Assembly: GCF_009674485.1 (NCBI RefSeq)
Contig: NZ_WKJJ01000005.1
Span: forward strand, 310,001 to 374,000
Direction of reading: 5' to 3'
Source of the DNA: Pseudoduganella rivuli
GTDB taxonomy: Bacteria; Pseudomonadota; Gammaproteobacteria; Burkholderiales; Burkholderiaceae_D
Length of the DNA stretch: 64,000 nucleotides
The notes beneath the pieces are model-generated. The model did no database searches. It saw only the letters and a program-made list of their open reading frames with translations, and was not told where the DNA came from. Below, in pieces: positions 9,394 through 18,158 of the stretch (within the stretch, counting starts at the first letter, position 1; the number at the start of each line of letters is the position of its first letter). The translations under genes and the position numbers were made by a program.

Positions 9394-10368
9394 TTAAGCG
9401 TTCCAGGGATGCGCCAATCCTGGATCCGTGTGCAAAATAAACTGCTTCAACAAATTCTTAAACGCCGCAGCATCCGCCTCGCCCAGCTTGCCCAGCATAT
9501 CCGCCTCCAGCGCCTTGGCCGCCGCGATGATACGCAAGGTCAGCGCCCGTCCCGCGTCGCTCAGATAGCACAGCTGCTGTCCCGCCGGCCCCACGGTGCG
9601 CACGTAACCCTTCACTTCCAGCCGCGCAATCAGCTGCGGCGTCACCTGGTGTCCCGTATAGGAAAACCGCTCGTTGAAATTCGCGATGCTGCGCCCGTCG
9701 CGCACCACCAGCACGCTGAGGACGAAGTATTCGCAATCGCTGAGCCCATGCTGCTGCAAGTGGCTGCGCAACTGGCTGTAAAACTGGAAGTGGGCGCGGG
9801 CCAGCAGGTAGCCCGTGAAGTTTTCACTGAAGCTGGCGTCTTCGTCCTGCAAGTCGTCCGTCAGCGCCTGCGCCGCGGTCTTGGCGGTGGCAACCGCGTA
9901 GCGGCCGGCCTGGAATACCAGCGGCGGCGCGTCGCGGCGGTCCATGGCGATGACTTCGCCGACAAAGATGATGTGGTCGCCCCCTTCGTACTGGAACGCG
10001 GTGCGGCATTGCAGGCGCGCCACGCAGCCCGTCAGCAGCGGCACGCCGCCGGCGCCGTATTCCAGCGCCAGGCCGGCAAACTTGTCGGCGCCACTGCGGG
10101 CGAAGCGGTTCGACAGCGCGTCCTGGTCCAGCGCCAGGATATGGACCGCGAAATGGGGGCTTTGCGTGAAGGCCGCCAGGCTGCGCGAGCTTTTGGCAAG
10201 ACTCCACAGCACCATGGGTGGGTCCAGCGACACGGAATTGAAGCTGTTGGCGGTCACGCCCACGGGAGCGCCGTCGGCGCCCATGCCGGTAATGACGGTC
10301 ACGCCGGTGGTAAACGCGCCCAGCGCCTTGCGGAATTCCTGTTGATCGAACGGGGTGTCGGTTGCCAT
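9394..10368 (-). CDS. hsaB: Flavin reductase of 3-HSA hydroxylase with C-terminal MarR-like domain
   Basis: A 324-residue two-domain protein. Residues about 8-165 form a flavin reductase domain (FRKALGAFTTGVTVIT, GVTANSFNSVSLDPP) that supplies reduced flavin to HsaA. Residues about 180-320 look like a MarR winged-helix domain (LSDCEYFVLSVL, a wing-like FNERFSYTG, then LEVKGYVRTVGP). Plain HsaB is about 190 residues. The nearest precedent I know is the C1 reductase of Acinetobacter 4-hydroxyphenylacetate hydroxylase, whose MarR-like tail senses substrate. ATG 10368 is preferred over the upstream 10404 because GGAG lies just before it. It is divergent from hsaC. Confidence 0.82.
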   Translation of the reverse strand: MATDTPFDQQEFRKALGAFTTGVTVITGMGADGAPVGVTANSFNSVSLDPPMVLWSLAKSSRSLAAFTQSPHFAVHILALDQDALSNRFARSGADKFAGLALEYGAGGVPLLTGCVARLQCRTAFQYEGGDHIIFVGEVIAMDRRDAPPLVFQAGRYAVATAKTAAQALTDDLQDEDASFSENFTGYLLARAHFQFYSQLRSHLQQHGLSDCEYFVLSVLVVRDGRSIANFNERFSYTGHQVTPQLIARLEVKGYVRTVGPAGQQLCYLSDAGRALTLRIIAAAKALEADMLGKLGEADAAAFKNLLKQFILHTDPGLAHPWNA

Positions 10369-10433
10369 GGCATTGTCTCCTGAGGTGGTTATCCGATGAT
10401 GCAAGCCAGTGTCGCGCCGGGCGTCCGGGCGGG

Positions 10434-10453
10434 CATCGTCTGCGCGGACTACC
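10434..10453 (-). promoter_or_regulatory. Steroid-regulon dyad operator, copy 2 (hsaB)
   Basis: CATCGTC-N6-GACTACC; read toward hsaB the gene-proximal arm is the perfect GACGATG. Exactly 33 bases from its centre, toward hsaB, is GACACT (complement of 10408-10413), the same hexamer found at copy 7. Confidence 0.6.
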
Positions 10454-10469
10454 CCGCCACACCCGGATG

Positions 10470-10489
10470 GCTAGTCTTATCAGACGATG
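10470..10489 (+). promoter_or_regulatory. Steroid-regulon dyad operator, copy 3 (hsaC operon)
   Basis: GCTAGTC-N6-GACGATG followed by TTG. Exactly 33 bases from the centre is CAGAAT (10510-10515), a plausible -10. It would drive the 14-gene hsaC to thiolase operon. Together with copy 2 it makes a symmetric divergent control region. Confidence 0.65.
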
Positions 10490-10555
10490 TTGCCCCTTTT
10501 GCTTTTGCCCAGAATCGGTTCCAGCTACTAAATAAACCGAGCAAGGGGAGCAAAC

Positions 10556-11464
10556 ATGATCGAACTACGTGGACTGGGCTATATCGTGGCGGAATCCACC
10601 GATACCGCGGCGTGGCGCCATTACGGCGAGCAGGTGCTGGGCATGATGAGTCTTGACGCTCCTGATGGCGGCCTGGCGCTGAAAATGGACGAGCGGGCAG
10701 CCCGCATCCATGTCGTCAAGGGGGAGCGTGACGGTTACCTGGCGTCGGGCTGGGAGCTGGCCGGCGAACAGGCGTTCCAGGCCGCGCAAGACAGCCTGCG
10801 CCAGCGCGACATCGCCTTCCAGCTGGCCGACAGCGCCACCTGCGCAGCGCGCCATGTACAGCAAATGCTGTGGGTGGCCGACCCGTCCGGCAACCGCCAT
10901 GAATTGTACTGGGGCGTGAAAACCGATTTCCGCCGCTTCGCGTCGCCGATCGGCGTATCCGGCTTCGTCACGGGCGAGCTGGGGCTGGGCCACGTGGTGT
11001 TGCCGGCGCCGGATTTCGACCGCACTTACGGTTTCCTGAAGGACGTGCTGGGCTTCCAGCTGTCCGATATCTTCCGCATGCGAATTCCGCCCGAATTCAC
11101 ACCCGATCCGGCCGAACCGGAAAAGCGCATCTATTTCCTCCATTGCGCCAACGGCCGCCACCACAGCCTGGGCATCTTCGAGATGTCGGCCCCGTCCGGC
11201 TGCATCCACGCCATGGTGGAAGTCGAATCGATGGATGAAGTGGGACGTGCGCTGGACCGCGTGCGCCAGCATGGCGTGAAAATGTCCGCCACGCTGGGGC
11301 GCCACTGCAATGACCGCATGACGTCGTTCTACATGAAAACACCGGGCGGCTTCGACATGGAATATGGCCACGGCGGCCTGGTGGTCGACTGGGACCACCA
11401 CAGTGTCTATGAAGCCACGGCGGTCAGCCTGTGGGGCCACGACTTTTCCATCGGTTTCCAATAA
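10556..11464 (+). CDS. hsaC: Extradiol dioxygenase, 3,4-DHSA dioxygenase
   Basis: A 302-residue type I extradiol ring-cleavage dioxygenase with two vicinal-oxygen-chelate modules. The C-terminal module carries the iron ligands His146 (GLGHVVLP), His202/203 (RHHSLGIFEM) and Glu269 (GGFDMEYGHGG), matching the BphC/HsaC spacing. It cleaves the catecholic ring A (3,4-DHSA) in meta fashion to 4,9-DSHA. The start is preceded by AGGGGAG. It is the first gene of the long operon and is divergent from hsaB. Confidence 0.9.
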   Translation: MIELRGLGYIVAESTDTAAWRHYGEQVLGMMSLDAPDGGLALKMDERAARIHVVKGERDGYLASGWELAGEQAFQAAQDSLRQRDIAFQLADSATCAARHVQQMLWVADPSGNRHELYWGVKTDFRRFASPIGVSGFVTGELGLGHVVLPAPDFDRTYGFLKDVLGFQLSDIFRMRIPPEFTPDPAEPEKRIYFLHCANGRHHSLGIFEMSAPSGCIHAMVEVESMDEVGRALDRVRQHGVKMSATLGRHCNDRMTSFYMKTPGGFDMEYGHGGLVVDWDHHSVYEATAVSLWGHDFSIGFQ

Positions 11465-11473
11465 GGAGGGACC

Positions 11474-12349
11474 ATGGACAAGCAAAAATCCGCCGCCGAC
11501 GTGGTGGCGCAACTGAAGGATGGCATGACCATCGGCATCGGCGGCTGGGGGCCGCGCCGCAAGCCGATGGCGCTGGTGCGCGAATTGCTGCGCTCTCCCG
11601 TCAAGGATTTGACCGTGGTGGCGTATGGCGGCGCCGATGTCGGCATGTTGTGCGCGGCGGGCAAGGTCAAAAAACTGGTGTTCGCTTTCGTGTCGCTGGA
11701 CTTCATTCCGCTGGAACCGTATTTCCGCGCGGCGCGCCAGCAGGGCGCCATCGACGTGATGGAAATCGATGAAGGCATGCTGCTGCTGGGTTTGAAGGCT
11801 GCCGCCATGCGCATTCCCTTCATCCCCACGGCGGTCGGCCTGGGCACGGACGTACTGCGCCACAACCCCGGGATTGCCGTCATCGATTCCCCGTATGACG
11901 AAAAACAGTGGGTTGCCATGCCGGCCTTGACGCTCGATGCGGCGCTGCTGCACGTGGACCGCGCCGATGCGCGTGGCGTGTGCCAGGTGAAAGGGCCGGA
12001 CCTGTACATGGATGACTTGTTTGCCCGCGCGGCGCGCCACACCTACGTGTCGTGCGATGAGCTGGTCGACAGCAGCCATTTCGCCCAGGGCGACGAAGCG
12101 CGTTACGTGCACTGGGAACGCGCCGTCACCACCGCCGTCGTACATGCGCCGGGCGGCGCCCACCCGACATCGTGCGCGCCCCTGTACGGCTTCGACCAGG
12201 CCCATTTCAAACAATACGCGGCCGGCGCGCGCGAGCCGGATGGCTGGCAACAGTATGCGGAGCGCTACATCGCCTGCGGCGAGCAGGAATACCTGCGCCG
12301 CGTGGGCGGGCTCGACGCCATCCGCAAGCTGGCCTTGCCCGTGTTCTAA
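11474..12349 (+). CDS. ipdA: COCHEA-CoA hydrolase, alpha subunit
   Basis: A 291-residue class I CoA-transferase-fold subunit. GMTIGIGGWGPRRKPMALVR near the N-terminus and the EIDEGML segment at residues 97-103 match IpdA. That segment includes the region holding the family's catalytic glutamate. IpdAB opens the last steroid ring of COCHEA-CoA by hydrolysis rather than CoA transfer. It lies 10 bases after hsaC and 11 bases before ipdB. The family is distinct from ordinary ketoacid CoA-transferases, and the adjacent ipd genes support the call. Confidence 0.85.
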   Translation: MDKQKSAADVVAQLKDGMTIGIGGWGPRRKPMALVRELLRSPVKDLTVVAYGGADVGMLCAAGKVKKLVFAFVSLDFIPLEPYFRAARQQGAIDVMEIDEGMLLLGLKAAAMRIPFIPTAVGLGTDVLRHNPGIAVIDSPYDEKQWVAMPALTLDAALLHVDRADARGVCQVKGPDLYMDDLFARAARHTYVSCDELVDSSHFAQGDEARYVHWERAVTTAVVHAPGGAHPTSCAPLYGFDQAHFKQYAAGAREPDGWQQYAERYIACGEQEYLRRVGGLDAIRKLALPVF

Positions 12350-12359
12350 GGAAGACAAG

Positions 12360-13121
12360 ATGACTACGACCTTGATCGATACCATTGCCAGCGCCGCGGC
12401 TCGGGCCTGGCAGGGTGATGGCGAAGTACTGGCCACCGGCATCGGCGTGTTGCCGCGCCTGGCCGCATCGCTGGCCATGAAGTCCGTCAATCCGGACTTG
12501 ATGATGACGGATTCCGAAGCGTGGCTGCTGTCCGAGCCGGCGCCGCTGGGGCCGCGCGGCGACTACCGGCTGCAAAGGGAAACGTGGATGGGGTTTGCCC
12601 GCATCTTCGACAACGTGTGGAGCGGCCGCCGCCACGCCATGGTGGCGCCGACGCAGATCGACCGCTTCGGCCAGGCCAATATTTCCATGATCGGCAAGGA
12701 TTACCACAAGCCGGCCGTGCAAATGCTGGGCGTGCGGGGCTTTCCCGGCAATTCCATCAGCCATGCGAATTCCTTTTTCGTGCCAAACCATGGCCGCAAG
12801 GTGTTCGTCGAAGGCGAAGTCGATATGGTGGCGTCCATCGGCTATAACCCGGCGCGCCTGCCGCGTGGCTGGCAACTGGACGATATCGCGCTGCGCTGCA
12901 TCGTGACGAACCTGTGTGTGATGGATTTCGGCGGCCCGCAGCGCCAGATGCGTATCGTGTCGCTGCATCCCGGCGTCACCGCGCAGCAGGTGCAGGATGC
13001 GACGGGCTTCCCGCTGCACGTGCCGGACGACATCCCGGAAACCGCCGCGCCGACGGCCGCCGAGCTGGCGCTGATCGCGCAGCTTGATCCCCACAACCTG
13101 CGTGCAACGGTGCTGGCATGA
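12360..13121 (+). CDS. ipdB: COCHEA-CoA hydrolase, beta subunit
   Basis: A 253-residue partner subunit of IpdA with the CoA-transferase beta fold. Visible landmarks are TGIGVLPRLAASLA, APTQIDRFGQANIS and a C-terminal IVTNLCVMDF stretch. ATG 12360 is chosen because AAGGAAG precedes it; the longer in-frame extension overlaps ipdA. The stop overlaps the next start in an ATGA, indicating translational coupling. It acts with IpdA on the final ring of the steroid nucleus. Confidence 0.85.
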   Translation: MTTTLIDTIASAAARAWQGDGEVLATGIGVLPRLAASLAMKSVNPDLMMTDSEAWLLSEPAPLGPRGDYRLQRETWMGFARIFDNVWSGRRHAMVAPTQIDRFGQANISMIGKDYHKPAVQMLGVRGFPGNSISHANSFFVPNHGRKVFVEGEVDMVASIGYNPARLPRGWQLDDIALRCIVTNLCVMDFGGPQRQMRIVSLHPGVTAQQVQDATGFPLHVPDDIPETAAPTAAELALIAQLDPHNLRATVLA

Positions 13122-14032
13122 GTACGATAAACCACGCTTTTACCGATACGGAGTTTGTCGAGCGCGAAGACACGTCCGTGTATGAAACGGGCGAACCCGT
13201 GCTGTACGCGGTGTCGGACGGTGTCGCCACCGTGACGTTGAACCGCCCGCAATTCCACAATGCGCAGAATTCGCAAATGACGTATGCGCTGGACGCGGCG
13301 TTCCAGCGCGCCGTCGCCGACGATGCCGTCAAGGTCATCGTGCTGCGCGGCGCGGGCAGGCATTTTTCCGCCGGCCACGACATCGGCACGCCGGGCCGCG
13401 ACATCAACAAGTCGTTCGACCGCGTGTCCGGCTGGTATGACCACGTCAACAAGCCTGGCGGCGAATTCCTGTACGCCCGCGAACAGGAAGTCTACCTGGG
13501 CATGTGCCGCCGCTGGCGCGATTTGCCGAAGCCCACCATCGCGATGGTGCAGGGCGCCTGCGTGGCGGGTGGCCTGATGCTGGCATGGGTGTGTGACCTG
13601 ATCATCGCTTCGGACGACGCGTTCTTCAGCGACCCGGTGGTGCGCATGGGTATACCCGGCGTCGAATATTTCGCCCACCCGTTTGAAATGCATCCCCGCA
13701 TCGCCAAGGAATTCCTGTTCCTCGGCGAACGCATGGGGGCCACGCGCGCCCGCGAACTGGGAATGGTGAACCGCGTGGTGGCGTCGTCAGGGCTGGAACA
13801 GGCGACCTATGACGTCGCGCGCCGGATAGCCGCGATGCCCCGCATGGGCCTGGCGCTGGCCAAGCAAGCCGTCAACCATGCGGAAGAATTGCAGGGCAAG
13901 CGGGCAGCGATGGAAGCGGCATTCGGCTGGCATCACTTCGCCCACGTGCACAACGAACTGGTATCCGGCGACAAGCTGGGCGGCTATGACGCGCGCAGCA
14001 TGGCGGATTCACAGCGGGGAGGCCGCAAATGA
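13118..14032 (+). CDS. Enoyl-CoA hydratase/crotonase family protein
   Basis: A 304-residue crotonase-fold protein. The first oxyanion-hole loop reads HFSAGHDIGTPGRD and the second reads GACVAGGLMLAWVCDLI. It is longer than the usual 255-265 residues because of an N-terminal extension and an insertion (GRDINKSFDRVSGWYDHVNK) before the central helix. ATGA overlaps at both ends tie it to ipdB and ipdC. A role in ring C/D or side-chain beta-oxidation is inferred from position; its exact substrate cannot be told from sequence. Confidence 0.75.
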   Translation: MSTINHAFTDTEFVEREDTSVYETGEPVLYAVSDGVATVTLNRPQFHNAQNSQMTYALDAAFQRAVADDAVKVIVLRGAGRHFSAGHDIGTPGRDINKSFDRVSGWYDHVNKPGGEFLYAREQEVYLGMCRRWRDLPKPTIAMVQGACVAGGLMLAWVCDLIIASDDAFFSDPVVRMGIPGVEYFAHPFEMHPRIAKEFLFLGERMGATRARELGMVNRVVASSGLEQATYDVARRIAAMPRMGLALAKQAVNHAEELQGKRAAMEAAFGWHHFAHVHNELVSGDKLGGYDARSMADSQRGGRK

Positions 14033-15135
14033 ACGCGATAACGCAAAACGGGCCGCTGGACACGGTGCTGTGCCGGATGCTGGGCTGCCGCTATCCCATC
14101 GTGCAAACGGCGATGGGCTGGGTGGCCGATGCGAAGCTGGTGGCGGCCACCGGCAATGCCGGCGGCTTCGGCTTCCTGGCCGGCGCCACCATCGAGCCGG
14201 ACCAGCTGGAAGCGGAAATCCTGCGCGTGAAAGCACTGACCGATGCGCCGTTCGGCCTGAACTTCCATATGTTCCAGCCGAACGCGCAGGAAGCCATCGC
14301 GCTCGCCATCAAGCACAAGCTGCGCGCCGTCAGCTACGGCCGCGGTCCGGACCAGCGCGCCATTGCGCGGCTCAAGGATGCGGGTGTGCTGTGCATGCCC
14401 ACCGTGGGCGCCGTCAAGCATGCGCAAAAAGCCATCGAACTGGGCGCCGACATCGTGACGGTGCAGGGCGGCGAGGGTGGCGGCCACACGGGTTCCGTCC
14501 CCACCACGTTATTGCTGCCGCAAGTGCTGGACGCGGTCCAGGCCCCCGTGGTGGCGGCCGGCGGCTTTTATGACGGGCGTGGCCTGGCGGCAGCCCTGGC
14601 CTATGGCGCGGCCGGCATCGCGATGGGGACGCGCTTCCTGATGACGACGGATTCTCCCGTGCCCGCCGCGACGCTGGCGCACTACGTGGCGGTGCGCGAC
14701 CCGGCCGCGATCCGCGTATCGCTGGCCATCGATGGCTTGCCGCAGCGGATGATCGATAACCCTTACCTGGCCCACCTGGAACAGGCGGGTGGATTGCGCC
14801 GCGTGCTGCTGGCGCTGGGCACGGCGCAGCGCTGGCGCAAGCATACCGGCATGGGCTGGGGCGCCATGCTGCGCACGGCGGCGCAGGCGCTGCGGGGCGA
14901 CGGCATGACGGCCGCGCAAACCCTGATGGCCGCCAACGCGCCCGTGCTGATCCAGCGCGCCATGGTCGATGGCATGCCCGATGAGGGCGTGCTGCCCAGC
15001 GGCCAGGCGGCAGCGGCCATCGGCAGCCTGGAGTCGTGCGCCACGCTGATTGCCCGCATCGCGGCGGACGCTGAATTGCGCCTGTCGAGCTGCTTCACTT
15101 CCCATTTACATCCCAACCGGAGGCACACCGCATGA
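14029..15135 (+). CDS. ipdC: IpdC-like flavin-dependent CoA-ester reductase (nitronate monooxygenase family)
   Basis: A 368-residue TIM-barrel flavoprotein of the 2-nitropropane dioxygenase/nitronate monooxygenase family. Key segments are PIVQTAMGWVADAKLV, the flavin-binding VQGGEGGGHTG at about residues 144-154, and APVVAAGGFYDGRGLAAAL. In steroid operons this family member is IpdC, which acts on the hydroxylated HIC-CoA intermediate to place the ring double bond. It overlaps both neighbours by ATGA. The generic family name would mislead; the ipdA/ipdB/echA20 context supports the pathway role. Confidence 0.82.
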   Translation: MNAITQNGPLDTVLCRMLGCRYPIVQTAMGWVADAKLVAATGNAGGFGFLAGATIEPDQLEAEILRVKALTDAPFGLNFHMFQPNAQEAIALAIKHKLRAVSYGRGPDQRAIARLKDAGVLCMPTVGAVKHAQKAIELGADIVTVQGGEGGGHTGSVPTTLLLPQVLDAVQAPVVAAGGFYDGRGLAAALAYGAAGIAMGTRFLMTTDSPVPAATLAHYVAVRDPAAIRVSLAIDGLPQRMIDNPYLAHLEQAGGLRRVLLALGTAQRWRKHTGMGWGAMLRTAAQALRGDGMTAAQTLMAANAPVLIQRAMVDGMPDEGVLPSGQAAAAIGSLESCATLIARIAADAELRLSSCFTSHLHPNRRHTA

Positions 15136-15896
15136 CTACTCCATTCCACACCACGATCGCCGAAGGCATTGCCGAACTGGTGATCGACAGGCCGCCGGTC
15201 AATGCGCTCGATTGCGCGGGCTGGCAATTGCTGGCCGATACGCTCGATGCGCTGGGCCACAACGACGACGTGCGCGTGATCGTGCTGCGCGGCGCGGGCC
15301 GGGGCTTTTGCGCCGGCGTCGACATCAAGGAACTGGCCGCGCACCCGGAGCGCATCGTCGACGTCAACGCCGGCAATTACGCATCGTTCCGCGCCGTGCA
15401 CCGCAATCCCAAGCCCGTCATCGTGGCCGTGCATGGCTTCGTGCTGGGCGGCGGCATCGGCCTGTCCGGCGCGGCCGATATCGTCGTGGCGTCCGACTGC
15501 GCACGCTTCGGCGTGCCGGAAATCGACCGTGGCGCGATGGGCGGCGGCGCGCATTTGCAGCGCCTGTTCCCCGTGCAAAAGGTGCGCCACATGTACTTCA
15601 CTGGCGACATGATCACGGCCCACGAAGCGTACCGCCTCGGTTCCATCGAGCGCGTGGTGCCGCTGGCGGACTTGCGCGAAACCGCGCTGGAGATCGCGCG
15701 CAGTATCGCCGCGAAAAGCCCCGCCATGCTGCGCCTGGCCAAGGAATCGCTGAACGGCGTGGAAGACGGCAACCTGGAGGACAAATACCGCTGGGAGCAG
15801 GGTTTCACGTTGCAGGCGTACATGACCACGGATTCCGGCGAGGCGCGCGCCGCCTTCGTGGAAAAACGCGACGCGCAATTCGCCAACGGAGGCTGA
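15132..15896 (+). CDS. echA20: Enoyl-CoA hydratase/ring-opening crotonase, EchA20-like
   Basis: A 254-residue crotonase. The oxyanion-hole segments are GFCAGVDIKELAAH and VHGFVLGGGIGLSGAADIV. EchA20 in Mycobacterium hydrolytically opens ring D of the CoA-activated indane dione, just before IpdAB. The length and the position between ipdC and fadE30 fit. It overlaps ipdC by ATGA and ends 2 bases before the next start. Assignment to EchA20 rather than a plain hydratase is by context. Confidence 0.75.
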   Translation: MTTPFHTTIAEGIAELVIDRPPVNALDCAGWQLLADTLDALGHNDDVRVIVLRGAGRGFCAGVDIKELAAHPERIVDVNAGNYASFRAVHRNPKPVIVAVHGFVLGGGIGLSGAADIVVASDCARFGVPEIDRGAMGGGAHLQRLFPVQKVRHMYFTGDMITAHEAYRLGSIERVVPLADLRETALEIARSIAAKSPAMLRLAKESLNGVEDGNLEDKYRWEQGFTLQAYMTTDSGEARAAFVEKRDAQFANGG

Positions 15897-15898
15897 CC

Positions 15899-17065
15899 AT
15901 GGACTTGCGCTATACCGATGCCGAGCGCGCATTCCGCGCCGAGATCCGCGCCTGGCTGGCCGGGCATGTGCCGGCCAAACCGCTGAAAAGCTTCGACACG
16001 GAAGAGGGCTTCGCCGAACACCGCGCGTGGGAGCGCACGCTGTATTCCGGCCGCTGGAGCATGGTCACGTGGCCGCGCGAGCTGGGCGGGCGTGGCTGCA
16101 CCTTGATCGAATGGCTGATCTTCGAAGAAGAGTATTGGCGCGCCGGGGCGCCGCTGCGCGTCAACCAGAATGGCGTGTTCCTGCTGGGACCCACGCTGAT
16201 GGACGTCGGCACGCCGGAGCAGCAGGCCCGTTTCCTGCCCCGCATCGCGTCCGGCGACGATATCTGGGCTCAGGCATGGTCGGAACCGAACGCAGGTTCC
16301 GACATGGCGGCGATCCGCTGCAGTGCGCGGCTCGACGGCGACCATTACGTCGTCAATGGGCAGAAAATCTGGTCGACCCGCGCGGTCTGGGCCGATTGCG
16401 CATTCGGGCTGTTCCGCTCGGACCCGGAATCGAGCCGCCACCATGGCCTGTCGTTCCTGCTGACGCCCCTCGATGCGCCCGGCATCACGGTGCGCCCGAT
16501 CCGCCAGTTGAATGGCCAGACGGGCTTCGCGGAAATTTTCTTCGACGATGTGCGCATTCCCGTCGCAAACCGTCTGGGCCAGGAAGGCGCGGGCTGGCAG
16601 GTGGCAATGGCGACCGCCGGATTCGAGCGGGGCCTGATGCTGCGCTCGCCGGCACGCTTCCAGGAGACGGCGCGCGCATTGGCCGCGCTGTACCGCGAGC
16701 GGCAACAGCACGGTGGCGCCGATGCGGCGCTGGCGGAAGACGTGGCGCGCGGCTGGATGGATGCGGAAGCGTATGCGCTGTCGACCTATGCCACCGCCAG
16801 CCGTCTGCAAAAGGGCGGCCATATCGGCCCGGAATCGTCCACCAACAAGGTGTTCTGGTCGGAACTCGATATCCGCCTGCACGACACCGCGCAGCGGCTG
16901 GCCGGTCCGCTGGCCGAACTCACGGCGGACGCACCGCTGGCGCTGGACCATGGCCGCTGGCTGGAAGGCTACATGTTTGCGCAATCGGGCCCGATCTACG
17001 CGGGCACCAATGAAATCCAGCGCAACATCGTGGCCGAACGCATGCTGGGCATGCCGCGCTCCTGA
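15899..17065 (+). CDS. fadE30: Acyl-CoA dehydrogenase, FadE30-like
   Basis: A 388-residue acyl-CoA dehydrogenase. It contains the FAD/substrate loop QAWSEPNAGSDMAAIR, the GQKIWST strand and a C-terminal GPIYAGTNEIQRNIVAERMLG. In medium-chain enzymes the base is the Glu of YEGT; here that position is Ala (YAGT), as in many steroid-type FadE proteins that use another residue or a partner chain. It probably dehydrogenates the HIP-CoA propionate side chain. ATG 15899 follows GGAGG; the longer in-frame frame overlaps echA20. Confidence 0.75.
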   Translation: MDLRYTDAERAFRAEIRAWLAGHVPAKPLKSFDTEEGFAEHRAWERTLYSGRWSMVTWPRELGGRGCTLIEWLIFEEEYWRAGAPLRVNQNGVFLLGPTLMDVGTPEQQARFLPRIASGDDIWAQAWSEPNAGSDMAAIRCSARLDGDHYVVNGQKIWSTRAVWADCAFGLFRSDPESSRHHGLSFLLTPLDAPGITVRPIRQLNGQTGFAEIFFDDVRIPVANRLGQEGAGWQVAMATAGFERGLMLRSPARFQETARALAALYRERQQHGGADAALAEDVARGWMDAEAYALSTYATASRLQKGGHIGPESSTNKVFWSELDIRLHDTAQRLAGPLAELTADAPLALDHGRWLEGYMFAQSGPIYAGTNEIQRNIVAERMLGMPRS

Positions 17066-17087
17066 GGCGCATTGACAGGAGAAGATC

Positions 17088-18158
17088 ATGGATTTTACGT
17101 TTGCAGAAGACCAGGTGCTGTTGGCCGACACGGTGCGCCGCTTCCTGGTCAATGAAGTCTCGCCGGAACTGATCCGCGAACTGTGGAACCGCCCCGGCGG
17201 CCGCTCGCAGGATTTGTGGATGCAACTGGCGCAGCAGGGACTGACGGGACTGTCGGTGCCGGCCGAGCATGGCGGCATGGGCATGTCCGATGTCGACTGG
17301 GTGTTGCTGGCCCGCGAATGCGGCTACCACGGTTTGCCCGCGCCGCTGCTGGAATCGTCGTGGGTGGCGGCCGGCCTGCTGGCGCAATTGCCTCAGGGCG
17401 ATGTGCGCGACCACGCACTGGCGGGCATTGCCGATGGCAGCCTGCGCGTGGCGATGGGCCACGCCCACAGTCCGCTGGTGGCCGACGCCGACCAGGCCAA
17501 CCTGGTGCTGCTGGAGCGCGATGGCCGCCTGTTTGCCGTGCCGTCCAGCCGGATCGCCATGACGGCGCAACCGAGCATCGACCCGTCGCGCCGCCTGTTC
17601 ACCGTGCAGTGGGACAGCGAACCGCAATATTGCATCGTCGAGCAGGCGCATGGGCTGATGGAACAGGCATTCCAGCGCGGCGCGCTGGCCGCCGCCGCGC
17701 AATTGCTGGGCCTTGCGCAGCGCATGCTGGACCTGGCCATCGATTACGCGGACCAGCGCAAGCAGTTCGGCAAGCCGATCGGCGTCAACCAGGCCATCAA
17801 GCACCACCTGGCCGACGTGGCGGTCAAGCTGGAATTCGCCCGTCCCGTGGTGTTCCGCGCCGCCCATGCACTTGCGCACAGCACGCCGGACAGCGCGGCG
17901 CAATGCGCGGTGCATGTGTCCCACGCCAAGGTGGCGGCCAGCGAAGCGGCGCTGCTGGCGGCGCGCAACGCCATGCAGGTGCATGGAGCCATGGGCTATA
18001 CGTGGGAAATGGACTTACAGATATTCATGAAAATGGCGTGGGCGCTGGACGCGGCGTGGGGCGAGCGCACCCTGCACCTGGCGCGCGTCCGCGCCCACGT
18101 GCTGGCGCGGGATGCCGCGCTGGGACCGGGCAGCACCTTCGGGGAGGAACAACCATGA
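17088..18158 (+). CDS. Acyl-CoA dehydrogenase, FadE32/33-like subunit
   Basis: A 356-residue acyl-CoA dehydrogenase family protein, shorter than FadE30. Recognisable parts are the N-terminal FAEDQVLLADTVRRFL, GLSVPAEHGGMGMSD, the helix LAIDYADQRKQFGKPIG and the C-terminal MQVHGAMGYTWEMD. The middle beta domain is degenerate, lacking the usual SEP-x2-GSD loop. That is typical of one half of heteromeric steroid acyl-CoA dehydrogenases, so it probably works with a second FadE. It has AGGAG upstream and an ATGA overlap with the thiolase gene. Confidence 0.7.
   Translation: MDFTFAEDQVLLADTVRRFLVNEVSPELIRELWNRPGGRSQDLWMQLAQQGLTGLSVPAEHGGMGMSDVDWVLLARECGYHGLPAPLLESSWVAAGLLAQLPQGDVRDHALAGIADGSLRVAMGHAHSPLVADADQANLVLLERDGRLFAVPSSRIAMTAQPSIDPSRRLFTVQWDSEPQYCIVEQAHGLMEQAFQRGALAAAAQLLGLAQRMLDLAIDYADQRKQFGKPIGVNQAIKHHLADVAVKLEFARPVVFRAAHALAHSTPDSAAQCAVHVSHAKVAASEAALLAARNAMQVHGAMGYTWEMDLQIFMKMAWALDAAWGERTLHLARVRAHVLARDAALGPGSTFGEEQP

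Noticed and set aside
10565..12490. 641-codon open frame on the minus strand
   Set aside because: Antisense to hsaC and ipdA, which have clear family motifs and ribosome sites.
15377..17284. 635-codon open frame on the minus strand
   Set aside because: Antisense to echA20 and fadE30; no recognisable domain.
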